Shown here in pieces: positions 25,929 through 38,314 of a stretch of 64,000 bases of DNA. Where the stretch lies: assembly GCF_001649575.2 (NCBI RefSeq), contig NC_051441.1, positions 15,289,136 to 15,353,135 of the forward strand, read 5' to 3'. This stretch comes from Kryptolebias marmoratus (taxonomy: Eukaryota; Chordata; Actinopteri; Cyprinodontiformes; Rivulidae). The notes below the pieces were generated by a model that searched no databases, was not told where the DNA came from, and was given only the letters and a program-made list of their open reading frames with translations. The first letter of the stretch is position 1. Every line of letters begins with the position of its first letter. The translations under genes were made by a program, and so were the position numbers.

Positions 25929-25960
<32 letters not shown>

Positions 25961-26242
25961 GAACTTTAATCCATCTTTCAAGCTTACACAATCTGCTCAG
26001 ATGCCTAAATTATTAAATGGGATACAAGCATAAGAATTATATGGTCTTATAATGATCAAAACCCATGACGATCTGGAAATGGTGTACTTTATACTCATTT
26101 TTCTGCAACGAAACAGAAATATCATGATTTGTACTTTAGAAGAAAGCAGTTTATATGAATTATTTCTCACAACTAAGTGTAAAAATGTATTTATTGGACT
26201 GACAAAATAATTTACCACAACTTTCAGCACATAAATAACATT
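25275..26242. other. Spacer between SYNGR3 copy B and GFER
   Basis: AT-rich sequence with an (AT)n microsatellite at 25933-25960. I see no gene. Confidence 0.6.
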
Positions 26243-26435
26243 TTTATTGCAATTACTTCACTAACGTAACTTCTACACACATAATTAGGGCTGTATAAGA
26301 CCTGAACACAAGAATAAACTCGGCTCAGAGAGACATCGTTCAGTTTAATTTGGAAAGGAAAGGTAAGTGCTTTGTTTTTATCTTTATTTTATTAACACGT
26401 TAGTTCAACACAGCCAGTCGAGGCGCGTCAAGCAC
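26243..26435 (-). other. GFER 3' UTR with two candidate polyadenylation signals
   Basis: On the minus strand AATAAA occurs at 26383-26388 and 26243-26248 (plus-strand TTTATT), about 50 and 190 nt after the stop. Confidence 0.5.
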
Positions 26436-27373
26436 TCAGTCACAGGAGCCATCCTTCCATCCGTCCCTCCATCGCTCATCCACACGCGAGCAGTCAAACT
26501 CGGGCTTTCCCAGCCGGGCGTTGATGTCGTTATGAAGCCTGCAGAGCCACTGGGAGAGAGCGTGGCGGCTGCTCGTGTCCGGCTGGTTGGTTTTCAGCCT
26601 GCGGGGAGGAAACGGGCTTGGTAATTTCACCACAACTGGTTTGCCTGAGCTAAAACAAGTCGCAAAGAGCAACTGTGGCTGGACGCAACACCAAGCATCT
26701 AAGGGTGCCTGGTAGGACGCCGCCAGTCTGACCTGCCCCTGAGATCTTCGGCACATTCTTCACAGGGGAAGAACTTGGAGAAAAGGTTGATGAACTGTCC
26801 CATGTCCTGCTGCTGGCCGGAGGATGGACGATCGGGGTAATACGCTGCCATGGTGTGCAGATAGGACCAGGTGTTTCTCCCCAGCTCCTCCCTGTCCAAA
26901 GGACACTCAGGGTCCTGTTGCTCTGTTCCTGTAACATGCGTTCCCTGCGGGATCAAATGTCAATACACAAAGGGTCATATTTCAGTCACTCAGGAAGAGG
27001 AACAGGTGTCATTTAGACAATAAAACACAGCTTAATAAGATTATATGAGTGCAAGAAATGAGCGCTTTGAAAAAGAGCTAAGGAAAACAGCTCATTAAAG
27101 CGTTTTCTCATCAAACAAGGCTCTGAATGGTTCAGATCAGCTGATTTAACCTTTGGTCACCTGTGCAGCCGTCGTCGCCTGCTGTTTCTGCAGCTTCATC
27201 CACGATTTGAAGTCCGTGCAGGCTCGACACGGCTTCTTCCTCACCTCCCCAGCCTGCCCCTGCCCTTTACCGCTGTCCTCCGGTGGTCTGCTGCTGGTCC
27301 CCGGGAAAGGAAAGCCGTCAAAGCCGGGCAGGTTGGCGGCCGAAGGTTCTCTGGCTCCCGTGGGCGCAGCCAT
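26436..27373 (-). CDS. gfer: GFER/ALR, FAD-linked mitochondrial sulfhydryl oxidase (complete, 3 exons)
   Basis: Exons in transcript order: 27161-27373, 26733-26944, 26436-26598. They join in frame into 195 residues (human long form 205). The N-terminal arm carries the shuttle pair CRAC (Cys49/Cys52). The catalytic redox pair CEEC sits at 132-135. The Erv1/ALR core includes [24 protein letters not shown], and the FAD-contacting C-terminal block with [15 protein letters not shown] and [13 protein letters not shown]. In the family it reoxidises MIA40/CHCHD4 in the intermembrane space and passes electrons to cytochrome c. The start is the first ATG of an MAAP-type N-terminus. It faces DRG2 across a short shared promoter. 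No missing residues. Confidence 0.96.
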
Positions 27374-27903
27374 GTTCGCTCCGTGTATTTTAGCTTATGT
27401 TTCGGACTGACCCGCAGTTTGGATAAATATCAGGAATGTCAGCTGGATGGAATTAAACTAGCCACGAGCGAAGACATAGTTTGGTTGTAATATTTACGAA
27501 CTTATACCATGGTTAGACAACCCGTCTAAGGAGGACCGTCTCCATACATGTGGGGTACGAGCTTCCTAGCTGAGCGTTTCCTTGTTTCTCCCGGACTTTT
27601 TATGAAGACGGAACGTGTTCCGGTTGGCGTTCGGTGCATGCTGCTGATTGTACCCGCTGTCAAAGTAATTTTCCTGCCTAATTGAACGATTAAAACCACT
27701 GACAGCATGCGCGTCTTATTCTGATACTAATTGGCCCACTCATCCTCCTCGCCGACTACGTTTGTAGCCGTTTCTTAGCCGCCGAGTGCCACTAGTTTGC
27801 AGGTTAGCGGGTAGCTAACAAAGCTAACAACTGAGAAGTGACACGTTTCTGTCGGATTTTTCTCCCCCTCGCAGAGTAGCCGCAGCCCACCTGGACCAGC
27901 GCC
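27374..27903. promoter_or_regulatory. Shared divergent promoter region of GFER and DRG2
   Basis: Only 530 bp separate the two start codons. The interval is richer in CpG than its flanks and contains GCATGCGCGT (about 27706-27715), an imperfect NRF1-like motif. No TATA box is obvious. A bidirectional promoter is inferred from spacing and composition. Confidence 0.5.
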
Positions 27904-30900
27904 ATGGGTATTTTGGAGAAAATCGCGGAAATAGAGAAAGAAATTTCTCGGACACAGAAAAACAAAGGTAACAGAGGGCAGCCGCACAGCTAACTACAGC
28001 CGGCAGCATGAGTGTGTGTTGGGCGTGTTGTGTTATATTTGTGGGGTCCGAGGGTATTTTGGGAACCCAATGTGTTCAAACCCACTTGAAGTATTTTCCT
28101 CGAGGTCGAGATTAAATTTCAACTAGGATTAAAACAAGCAGCATTGTGATAGTTGAGCTGATATCTTACTATCACTACATAATGACATGACTTTTTTTGT
28201 AAGTTAAGTTAGGGTTGACTCCAAAAGTTAATCAGTTGTAGGTGCACAACTAATGATTACAGTTCGTCCACTGGTTCGTGAGGCAATTTGCTAACGCTAT
28301 AGACAGACAAACACAGGCAAAAACATTCAAGCCTCCTGCTTTTGGCTGCAGACAATAAAGAAATATCTTAGACGATGATGATCCCATATTTTTTAAAAAA
28401 GGCACATTTTGGTCACACAATAGGGGGAAAAAATGAGTTACCAGTCTGTGTAGCTTTTGGCTCCAGACACCAGCAACAGCAACATACATGAGGGAAACAC
28501 AGCTCACCTGCTCTTTATGCTTGTATTGTCATAAAACTGTAAATTAGCCTTATGTGCATGGGTAAAAAACAACAAGTTAAGCAGAATTGAATTCCATATA
28601 GTTGTGTCAGTTTTCACCACACATGAGAAAGAAGCTGCTTGTTCCATCCCTGTCACTTGTTCTTGCTCTTTATTCGCCCCTCCAGCCACAGAGTACCATC
28701 TGGGTTTGCTGAAGGCCAAGTTAGCCAAATACAGATCTCAGCTCCTGGAGCCCTCGAAGTCAGCGGGGGGCAAAGGCGAGGGCTTCGATGTGATGAAATC
28801 GGGCGATGCTCGGGTCGCGCTCGTCGGTTTCCCCTCCGTTGGTAAGGTAGGTGGACAAACCAGGACTGGATTGATTCAGATTGTGTACACATTTTTTTTT
28901 CTTTTTTAATTTCTTAATAATCTTTTGATTTTTGATGAAATATTTTTATTACACGGTAAAGTACACATTATACAGATGCATGTCCCTGTGTTTTAGACTG
29001 TTAAACCTTAACCAAGTATTAAAGCAGTCTTTAAAAGAATAATTATTCTAAGTTGGTCAAGTCAGCAATTTTTCTTTGACTGCATTCTATCCACATAAGG
29101 CTTGTTGGGAAATATTTTTATCATTTAAGGCTATTTGTCACTAATATAAACAAAATATGTTCAGAAATAAAAGTGACACATGTTGAAACGCATTTAAATC
29201 TATTTTAATTTGTCAGTTTTGTTGCCTCCTTTGTCTTACAAAAGCAGCAAAAACCCTCCTGTTCATTTATACATTATGTTGGTTAAATGCTGCTAACGTT
29301 CTAATGACATCAAAAACACATTAAAAAGGACTGAAATGATTTCAAATGGTCATTTCCAGGGAGGACTGGAACATCTGTCACTTAAAGTAACAGTTAAGAT
29401 CTTTTAAATGAGGTTCTGTGGAAGGGTTATGAATGATTAATGTCTTACCTGTAGTAGATGGCTCTTTGAATGACCTCAGTTTGGAGAAATAGTTTAATTC
29501 TGACCAGATTGATGAGCTAACAACTAGTCTGAGTGGAACCTGGACCGAAGTGTGTTGCTGCTGACTCAAAAAATCACAGTTTAAAATAATCTCTTATTCT
29601 CTGCAGTCCACCTTTCTCAGCTTGATGACATCAACAGCCAGTGAAGCAGCATCCTACGAGTTCACCACCCTCACCTGCATACCCGGCGTCATAGAGGTAC
29701 TGGTGTTCATACCACTACGTGTGATCCTAACTGATGGTTCAAACTCCGTGCTCCGTCTTTACACCGCTCTTTGTTGCTCTTTAGTACAAAGGAGCCAACA
29801 TCCAGTTGCTCGACCTGCCAGGAATCATCGAGGGTGCTGCCCAAGGTGCGTTCAGGCTTCATGCTTTTCTGTTTCGGTGGTTTGGACAGAAGTGAGCAGG
29901 CTGTGAAAACCCATGAATGTGATTATTTGTTGTACAAATCATAAACGGCTAAATGTGAGGTGGTGTTAATGCATTTGGGGAATAAGCAGTCAGTGTGTTT
30001 TAATTTAGTTACTGTCTGCGTAAAGAAGCCATCTTGGCTTTTAAGTGCTTGCCTCGTACTGACTTGCGCTGTTTTCGTAGGAAAGGGTAGAGGTCGGCAG
30101 GTCATCGCTGTCGCCAGGACAGCAGACGTGGTCATCATGATGCTGGACGCCACCAAAGGAGACGTTCAGAGGTTCGTTAGCATTGGCACATTAGAGCAAC
30201 TGTAAAGCACGCCTGACTCTTATCGATGACTCCTGCTTTCTGTCTGCTGCTTTTAAGGGAACTTCTAGAAAAAGAGTTGGAGTCAGTGGGCATCAGACTG
30301 AACAGGACGAAACCAAATATTTATTTCAAGGTACGGTTTCCTTTTTCCTTTTTTTTTTGTTTTACAGCTCAAACAGAATCAGCACCGATGCTTTTAGCGC
30401 CGATCAAGTGAACTGTTTTGTTTTTCCGTGCAGCCCAAGAAAGGCGGCGGGCTGTCGTACAACTCCACAGTTCCTCTCACGCACTGCTCAGAGAAGCTTG
30501 TCCAGCTCATTCTTCACGAGTACAGTATCCTTTACGCCACGAGGGGGAAACGAAACGGACCATCTCGTGTCTCTGCCAGCGCAAGAAGTGTCTGAACTTC
30601 TCTGTAGCGTCCTTTTCAAAGTGGTCGGGTTGATTCCTTTAACCGTCCTCCTCCAGAAATCTTCAACGCAGAAGTTCTGTTCAGAGAGGACAGCACGCCG
30701 GACGAGTTCATCGATGTCATTGTCGGAAACAGAGTTTATATGCCTTGCTTATATGTACGCCAATAGCTCCCCGCCCACAACCCGAGTTTATTTATCGTCA
30801 CAGCTCTTTTTAACGTCTGGTTTTACTTTCCCCAAGTACAAAAGTATTTATGTCATCTCTGCCGCAGGTGAAACGGTCGGCATGACTGGAGAAGAAAGTT

Positions 30901-31063
30901 GTCTAAGATCTCTTAACATTTTGTTTGTCTTGTATGCCTTTATTAGGAGTCGTCTTACATTTTTTTTTGTGCGTTCTCAGGTGTACAATAAAGTGGATCA
31001 AATCTCCATTGAGGAGGTGGACCGCCTGGCACGCAGACCTCACAGCGTCGTCATCAGGTCAGA

Positions 31064-31096
<33 letters not shown>

Positions 31097-32482
31097 ATAA
31101 TAGGAGTCTTACACTCCTTTATGCGCTGCATGCGAAAGATAAACAACTTGTGGTTTCTTGTCAACAGTTGTGGAATGAAGCTGAACCTGGAATATCTCCT
31201 GGAGAGGCTGTGGGAATACTTGGCGCTTATTTGCCTTTACACAAAGAAAAGAGGAGGTATCCCGCTTTCGTCCAGTACTTATTGTCGCAGATGCTTAGCA
31301 GGCCTCAGAGTTAATAATAACACTGTCCTCCTCTTTCATCAGAGCGCCCAGACTTTAACGACGCCATCATCATGAGAAGAGGAGCATCTGTAGAGCACGT
31401 GGTACGCGCAACACATTTTGTGCGCGCGTGTTTGCTCCAACAAATTTGTATTTGGAAAGTTGATTTATTTAATTTTTTTTTTTTTTCCCCACAGTGCCAC
31501 CGAATCCACAGAACTTTAGCTAGCCAGTTCAAATACGCCCTGGTATGGGTAAGTAAAGTTAAGCTTTCACTTTCATTAATAACATTTTTGCTTTTATGTT
31601 TTTTTTATGAGATCTTAAAGGAAAAAAAGGACTGCGTTCGCCTCAAGGAGGTCTTTCTAGTTGGCTTGTTTCTGTGAACCCAGTGTTGTTTCTGCAAGCA
31701 AAGCAATTCTAAGTAACAGAAATGCAAAAAAGGACAAATGGAAGAACTTGGCAGGCTTGTTTTCGTTTTTATAACCGCTCTTTCAGAATAAGAGGCACTC
31801 CCAGGTGTGTGTTCCTCACAAATTGTCCATTAAGTCACATTATTGCCCCCAAGTAAAGCGAAGCTCTTATCTAAAGGTCCCGCTCAGAAAGCTTGATGTC
31901 GTGCGTCAGACTTTGTGCAAGTGCAAGATATAATTTCAGTTAAATTCACTGAGTTTGTTTCCATCCAACCATGTTTTATGAATCTTACTCTGTCAATAAG
32001 CAGAGCCAGACTTTGTATTTTAACAAAACACGTTAACAAAAACAAACTGCAATAACTTCAACAAATAATATTAATCCAAAGAAATTGGACCCAGTATTGA
32101 GCCTTGTGGGACCCCGCACATAATTCACAAATTATTTATTTATTTTTTGCACACGCTGAAACTTTTAATCAAAATAGCTGCGCCAAGACACGTAACGCCA
32201 CGTTCGACGTTCAATCAGTAGGTTTCAGGATTTCAGGAAATCTGAAAACCTTTTGGGCGCTCGGCTCATTATGTGAGCACATTGTGCTGAGGTTTTCATA
32301 TCCTGTTAACGGAAACAAATTGATTGACTTTCTGAGTCATTCAGTCCCTCTTCGCTGTCGAGTAACTGCTTCCAAACCGTGTCGTGTTTTTTCAGGGAAC
32401 CAGCACCAAGTACAGCCCTCAGAGAGTGGGCCTAACGCACGTGATGGAGCACGAAGACGTCATTCAGATAGTCAAGAAATAA
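27904..32482 (+). CDS. drg2: DRG2, developmentally regulated GTP-binding protein 2 (complete, 13 exons)
   Basis: Exons: 27904-27967, 28686-28846, 29607-29696, 29785-29845, 30081-30171, 30258-30330, 30434-30524, 30657-30754, 30981-31057, 31168-31256, 31343-31401, 31495-31548, 32396-32482. They give 364 residues, the same as human DRG2. Visible in order: the N-terminal helix [20 protein letters not shown]1 GFPSVGKST at 69-77, split by intron 2; the [11 protein letters not shown] switch region; G3 DLPG at 115-118; the G4-type NKVD at 246-249; the C-terminal TGS domain with SVEHVCHRIHR; and the end [13 protein letters not shown]1 is excluded by the sequence ([15 protein letters not shown]). In the family, a cytosolic GTPase stabilised by RWDD1/DFRP2 and linked to translation and membrane traffic. 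The Kozak context gccATGg is good. Confidence 0.97.
28200..28320 (-). repeat. Dispersed repeat, family 2, in DRG2 intron 1
   Basis: GTTGACTCCAAAAGTTAATC and following bases match 35745-35880 on the same strand and 14335-14545/56815-56985 in reverse. Confidence 0.6.
29405..29562 (+). repeat. Foldback-family repeat arm in DRG2 intron 2
   Basis: Contains TGTCTTACCTGTAGTAGATG and a CCTCAGTTTGGAGAAA block. Same family as 10308-10832. Only one arm is present. It ends about 45 nt before the exon 3 acceptor. Confidence 0.6.
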
Positions 32483-32690
32483 AAGCTTCCGGCTGAACTG
32501 TACGATAGTTGTACAGCAAAGGAAAACGACTAACGTCCTTATTTTGTATAAGAAATCTAACAGGAAATGGGAAGAAAGGGAACGCCGTTGGACAGGAACT
32601 GCTGTTTGTTTCCCTTCTGATTAGGATGTGATGACTTAGAGAGGGCAAGAAAGCGGAGAAATAAATTCCATAAAACATTTTAACAAATAC
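32483..32690 (+). other. DRG2 3' UTR
   Basis: AATAAA at 32660-32665 lies about 180 nt after the TAA, followed by GT-rich bases (AAGTGGGCTTTT). Confidence 0.6.
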
Positions 32691-33340
32691 AAGTGGGCTT
32701 TTATTTCTAGCGTTGCCTCAGCTGCGTTACACTGAGCCACAGTCGAACATGCCACCTGTTCGGTTTTTGTTCGGGGGGGGACGGGGAGGGGAAGAGTCCA
32801 TCCTCCGTGCAGCCCTGCTGTTCGCCTCACCGTCCCCAGTGGCTCGAGGCAAGCGGGCCGCCTTTCTCTCAGAGTGTACGGGCTCCCAGTCAGTGTGCGC
32901 CCCATTGACTCGCATGCACACACACACACACAAGCACAATAGTGGCATTAAATATTAACAAGCGCCTCTTCGGTCTGGGAGAGGGGCGCTGAGCGGGAGG
33001 CTTCACCTGAGACGGAGAGGGGGCCAGGACACGCACCTGAAGATGTCTTGAGGATGGCTCGTCGGAGAGCGGCGCGCCTGAAGAAGTGCTGTTTCGGGAT
33101 AACCTGAAGTGGAGCGAAGAGCGAAGAGATGGAGCGTTCCGGAGCGCGTTAACGAAGGTACCGCTCGCCGGGTGCGCATTGTTCAGGCGCAGGCGTGACA
33201 CTTGATGCTGCTTGGCTCCATATGGCGCGGCCGAGCGCCGGAGCGTGTGTGGGCTGCTCGGGGAACCTTCTTTGCTGGTAATGTGTTGTTTCTACAGCAG
33301 GAGTGGGCCGCTTTTAATCTCCAAAGAGACTGGCTTGGAT
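32691..33340. other. Spacer downstream of DRG2
   Basis: GC-richer DNA with a (CA)n run at about 32917-32932. Open frames exist on both strands, but none has a domain or family resemblance. No gene called. Confidence 0.5.
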
Positions 33341-33349
33341 AGAGTTGTG

Positions 33350-34380
33350 CTCAGAGGTTTACATACACCCATGGGTGCGAATGCCGGATTAATTTCCAGC
33401 TTTTAATGATGAATAAACAACACTTTTGTTGGATGCAACTTTTAGGATAAAGAATTGGGTGCACTATTAGTTCTTCTAATCCTTAAATATACCCATACAC
33501 CCCCACTAATGTTTGGTTAAATGTTTCTTAATAATTTGAACTCTGACCACACATTTTTTGTGTCCATCGACACAAATTATGATATTTGATTACTCTTCTT
33601 AGCGGAGTAAATTTAAATTGGTTGTTTATTTTGGCACAAACCCAGCTTTTAAGCAAAGCCCACAACTTTCCCACAGGGATGTGTTCGGGGCTTTGGGAAG
33701 GCCATCCCAAACGTTCCGTGTTGGCCTGATTTATCCAATCAGAACCCAGTTCTCATGTTTGGCATCCGAGTTCTGTCGGAGCACCAAATTTCCAGCCGCG
33801 CAGCTGTTTTTGTTTGGTAAAGTTGGAGACGTCGGGAGGCAGGCCTCCTCTGTTGTTCTGCTCAGCTTGTATAACGCAGCAGTCCATCAGCATGATGCTT
33901 CCACCACCATGCCTGGCAGTTGCCGCCTTCTATTTACAACAAAAGTCGCCAGGCAGCCATATTGCCCTTTGAAGTCGGTCAGGAATCTCCAAAGAAACTC
34001 TGGTTTTTTTGGCAGCAGATCCAGCTGATTTATCCCACTTGGAGCTTGGAAATTCCAACCTTCAAATAGAAATGGAACGCACTTCTCGCCATCGTGTCCA
34101 AATATGACAACCTTTGTCTCGTCTGATGATAAGAAATCTTTTTTTTTCTGGAGCTTAAAGGCTGCTGCTTTTAGAAGAGGAGTTTCGTTCTTGGTTTGCC
34201 CCCTTCCCCACCTTCTGAGTCCACGGTGACATAAAACTGTGGACGGGGACACTGGTGTCCCCACAGCTTCCAGTTCTCGGTAAGCTTCGGTTTGATGGTT
34301 TTATGGTCGTTCATCTGAGGGTGACAGATGGTCAATCCAATGAGAGCTGTCAAACGAATTCTTTCTTATGCTGGCAAAAA
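33350..34380 (-). mobile_element. Decayed Tc1/mariner (Sleeping Beauty-like) transposon
   Basis: GTTTACATACACC at 33357-33369 matches the terminal inverted repeat of the Sleeping Beauty group. On the minus strand, 33887-34264 reads through SSDETKVVIFGHDGEK, like the SDETK...FG block of Tc1 transposases. The gGGTGGTGGAAGCATCATG coding block lies in another frame, so the transposase is frameshifted and dead. The second TIR was not found. Confidence 0.6.
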
Positions 34381-34690
34381 GAAACTACCAGCTGCAGTCA
34401 ATCATGATCACTAACAAGCAGTTAATAGAAACTTAAAAAAAGAAAAATTATTTGTATCTATTAGAAATTGACTTAACTTTCCAACTTATGATGTATACAA
34501 GGTAATTTTAAATGGTAAAATGATAATATTTTACATGTGCAAATTTAGAATCTTTTCTAGTTTTTTGAAGCAACAACCACAATTTAAGTAGTGGTTTCTG
34601 TCATGGCAGCCATGTTATTATATGTATATATATATATTCTCTGCCTACATCCACGTATGTCTTGTTCTCACAGCCTCTTTCTCATCAACA
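34381..34690. other. AT-rich spacer
   Basis: No gene. A short (TA)n run is at about 34620-34636. Confidence 0.5.
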
Positions 34691-34691
34691 T

Positions 34692-34800
34692 CTGACACAG
34701 ACCTTGTTTGTCCAGGTTGGGGTTTGAACCCTCAACCCCTGATTTTCCCACACCGCAGTCATGTGACTTAACCGCCACGCCTCCAGATCCTAGGGACCTC
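34692..34800 (-). repeat. tRNA-derived SINE-like sequence
   Basis: On the minus strand GGTTCAAACC (plus 34721-34730) is a B-box, about 40 nt after a degraded A-box-like GTGGCGGTTAAG. The cloverleaf is not intact, so this is a SINE or tRNA relic and not a working tRNA gene. Confidence 0.45.
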
Positions 34801-36240
34801 AGAGGTCTCTGCCCACAAGAGCACAGCTCAAGGAACGTGGGGGACAATAAAATAGGGCCAACTGGTTAATGCTGATTTGTTATGAAGTTCCATAGAACCT
34901 GTTCAGATTTGGGACGTCTGCAACTAAACTCTAAGGTGAACACGTGCAGCCAGATTTCTCTTGTTTTGTTCTGTTTGTATGAAGCGGACCTGCAGGCAAA
35001 CACCAGAGGACAGTGGTATCGTGACAGAGCCACGAAAAGCCACCAAACTACTGCAAACGGAGAGTCGTCAATATCCAACCTGGCTTTTCCCTGAAAAGTA
35101 AATAAAGAGCTACTGAAGTCTTCATTCTGGGACAGAGGCATGCAGATTTAGGGATGATGGGGAGGAAATGAACCAACGCTGAGCTGGTTATGTGAAAAAA
35201 AGCATCAGATAAAGGCCTGCTCATTGACAAGTGATGGAATGACCTCGCTGTGATCGATAAATAGAAACCAACCAGTTTTATGGCTGATGATAAACAGTTT
35301 AAAGACAGTAGGGCATCCTGAAACGTTCGTCTCTCCTGCCCTCTTCTGCTTCCTGCTGCTCATTACACCAACCAGCTGATCTGAGAGGCAGATTGTCGCC
35401 ATAACGACTGAAAGCAGCTGAGGGATGCATCTGAGCTACCTAATTTATTTGATCTGTTTAATTGTTTTACCAAGTTGCAGTTTTCTAAAGCTGGATAAAA
35501 GCATGCTGAACCGATTTTATCAGGACTGGTAATGAGATATTCTGCTAACAGACAGAGAGGGTCGACTCCAACAGTCAATGGCAAAGTTTTAAACAAGTTG
35601 TCAATCAGTCAGCGCTCAGAATATAAGTTGGGGATCAGTCTCAGCAACAACCGCACCAAAATTTAGCTCAATATCTGTATGATTTAGTGAGTTACGTCCA
35701 TTTTTGTGCTTGCTAAGACTGCTTTGCTGGGGCAGCCATCTTGAATGAGATTGACTCCAAAAGTTAATCAGTTGTAGACGTGCATCCAGTGATTATGTTC
35801 TAAGAGTTTCATTAAAATCTGTCCAGTGGTTCATGAGATATTCTGCTAACAGACAGACACGGGCAAAAAAACAAACAAGAAATGGGGCTTTTAACACAAA
35901 GAAACTCAACATAGACATAAAGGGGGCTTTAATTTCACTGACAAACATGTGAGTTATTGTTGTAACCTTTTAACAAGACGACAGCCAACAGGCTGCAGTA
36001 CGTTTGTTTGCCTTTGTGCTGAGCTCACCTGTGTGTCTTTACACTCTATAGGTTCACGGTGCGCGGAGGATTCTCGTGCAAACACGCAGCCTGCAGGGTC
36101 AAAAAAAAAAGAACCGACCATAAGTCACGAACACGAGGACAGACGGAGGGTAAAACAAACACGAAAGCTTTTTATGATAAAAAAAACAAAAAAAAAAGAC
36201 AAAAGCAGGAGTTTAACGTACGGAACGAAGGAAATGGTTC
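34801..36240. other. Repeat-bearing spacer
   Basis: No gene. Family-2 repeat copies lie at about 35515-35580 and 35635-35880. Poly-A runs at 36100-36200 break the remaining open frames. Confidence 0.5.
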
Positions 36241-36254
36241 CTTTAAAGGGTTAA

Positions 36255-36615
36255 AATCAGGGGCGTCGAACTCTGTTACACAAGGGGGGCCAACATTCAA
36301 AACTTGGTCCTAGCCAAGGGCCAATCTGTCAATATTTATTGGAAAAATATCTAAATTATTTGTAGTTTTAGATGTAATAAGTGAAATTATTCAAACAGAA
36401 ATACCAGTGACCTTTTCCCCGTGACAAATTATAAAGAGTTTAGAACAAATATGCTTAAATGAACGATGACAAATGGATCAAACTTAAAAAGAGACATTGT
36501 TAATATTCATTTCTTATGCCTAACTCATCATCAGCTTTTAAATGATTGTTCTTAGTGATACATTTCATTACAATCCATTAAAACAGCTAAAAAAAACTGA
36601 AGGGCCACAGATCGA
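36255..36615. mobile_element. Probable hAT-like non-autonomous element
   Basis: Starts CAGGGGCGTCGAACTCTGTT and has a GGGGGGCCAACATTC block. A GGGCCACAGATCGAA block in the other half (36602-36616) is consistent with the opposite part. The right terminus was not resolved. Confidence 0.4.
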
Positions 36616-37464
36616 ATTTAAATGTAAATGTTATCTTTGCAAATATAGTTACAGCTATCAATTTTCCTTCCAAATATATTGTATTACCTGATATCACATT
36701 GAGTGTTATGTCATATACTATATTCTGTTATATCATAATATAATAGATCATATTCTAGATTAACACATATATTTAAAAAAATAATAACAATTGAATGGTG
36801 TTGTATTCAAGCTGCTGCTTCTAATAATGTCCCTGTGATCTGAACCTAGATCTGTTGGTGCCCTTCATTGCTCAGGTCTGATTATGGCAGCGTCTCCGTG
36901 GTGTGTGTGTGTGTGTGAGCAGCTCTGATAAGGCACCTGAACGCACCGCACGCAAACACAAAAGGCCTCGGCCAGCCCATTGTGATCCCCAGGCCTCCTG
37001 CAACAAATCTCGTCATCAGGCCTCTGACGTGCAGAAACAAGTGTGGCAGGACGATAGCTAATCGTGTGTGTGTGTGTGAAGTCCTGCCGTTAGTGCACAA
37101 TGGAGATGTAAAATTGTTGACTTAAACACTCGGAGGGAGGGAGGGAGGAGGGAGGAGGGAGGAGGGGGGGAGCGTGACAGTGCTGCACAGATGCCTGTTT
37201 ACTCAGGAATCGAATGCTCTGCCCTGCTGATGCTTGGGTTGGTTTGATCCTCTGATTGAACCCTCAGCTCGCAGGGTGACGGGTCATGGGTCCAAACAAG
37301 GAGCCAAGTGCTGCTGCACACTGAAGCCAACCTCTCTGACTTTTAATATATTTTAAATCTGAAGTAAGGGATTAACAGATACCTTGAGGGATGAAAAGCC
37401 TCCAAATGTCAAGCGCAATGTCACAAAAGACGAAGGTAAGCAGCTCTGAAGCCAAATTATTTGT

Positions 37465-37505
<41 letters not shown>

Positions 37506-38010
37506 ATGTGCCGTGTGTGGCAGTTGGAGCTAATTACAGGTAAAATAAGAACCTTGATTGTTTTAATAAATGTTGCTTTCGCTGTAATTTAGCATGATTA
37601 ATTATTAAATATAAAAACAAAATGCCATAACATTTTAAATTGTTTTGATTTCCCAAAGTCAGTGTGTTTAATGTGACTGCAGAAGTGCTTGGAGTTTTAG
37701 AAGAGGGGGTGAAAGAGCAAGTTGAAACTATTTATTGTGAAGGAGTGATATGTTGTTTTTATGATCAGTTGAAGTTAAACAAACGGAACCGAATACTGAA
37801 GCTTTGGTGAGCAAATACATACTGTCTGATTTTTTATTCTGATGTATATTGTGTGTATTTTTCTGCATTTGTCTTTCTTTAATATGGTTTTTTGGAGTCT
37901 GGTTGATAATCAAACCTCAGCTTCAGGAGGAACAATGTGGGTTCTGTCCCAGCCGTGGAACTCTGGATCAGTTCTTTACCCTCATTGATGTCCTTCTTTG
38001 GTAGCATCAT
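36616..38010. other. AT-rich spacer with microsatellites
   Basis: (GT)n at about 36900-36918 and 37064-37078, a GGGAGGAGGGA tract at 37134-37170, and (AT)n at 37467-37498. No gene. The stretch 36940-37060 is of higher complexity and could be a conserved element, but nothing in it is diagnostic. Confidence 0.5.
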
Positions 38011-38018
38011 CTTTAAAG

Positions 38019-38232
38019 CAGGGGTCTCCAACCCTGGTCCTGGAGAGCCACTATCCTGCATGTTTTACTTGTTTCTCTGCTCCAACACACCTGATTCAGT
38101 GGTTACATTACCTCTTCATGTTCTGTAGAAGCCTGTTAATCACCCATTGGTTCAAATCAGGTGTGTTGGAGCAGAGAAACAAGTAAAACATGCAGGATGG
38201 TGGCCCTCCAGGACCAGGATTGGAGGCCACTG
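38019..38232. mobile_element. Full-length palindromic hAT-like MITE with 8-bp target duplication
   Basis: The two halves are reverse complements (TTGTTTCTCTGCTCCAACAC against GTGTTGGAGCAGAGAAACAA). The ends are CAGGGGTCTCCAA and TTGGAGGCCACTG. The flanks CTTTAAAG and CTTTGAAG form an 8-bp target site duplication with one mismatch, as expected of hAT elements. It has no coding capacity. Confidence 0.8.
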
Positions 38233-38314
38233 CTTTGAAGGGTAAATTGACTGAGTTCTCCGTCCTCTGGGATAAAAGGACCGGAAGTGAGCCGAGGGTG
38301 GTGCGTCGGCGAAA

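Noticed and set aside
30357..31100. A 247-residue plus-strand open frame inside DRG2
   Set aside because: It runs across DRG2 exons 7-9 and their introns in the wrong frame. The spliced exons in the correct frames match DRG2 throughout.
34692..34800. A functional tRNA gene
   Set aside because: It has a good B-box, but the A-box and stems are broken. SINE or relic preferred.
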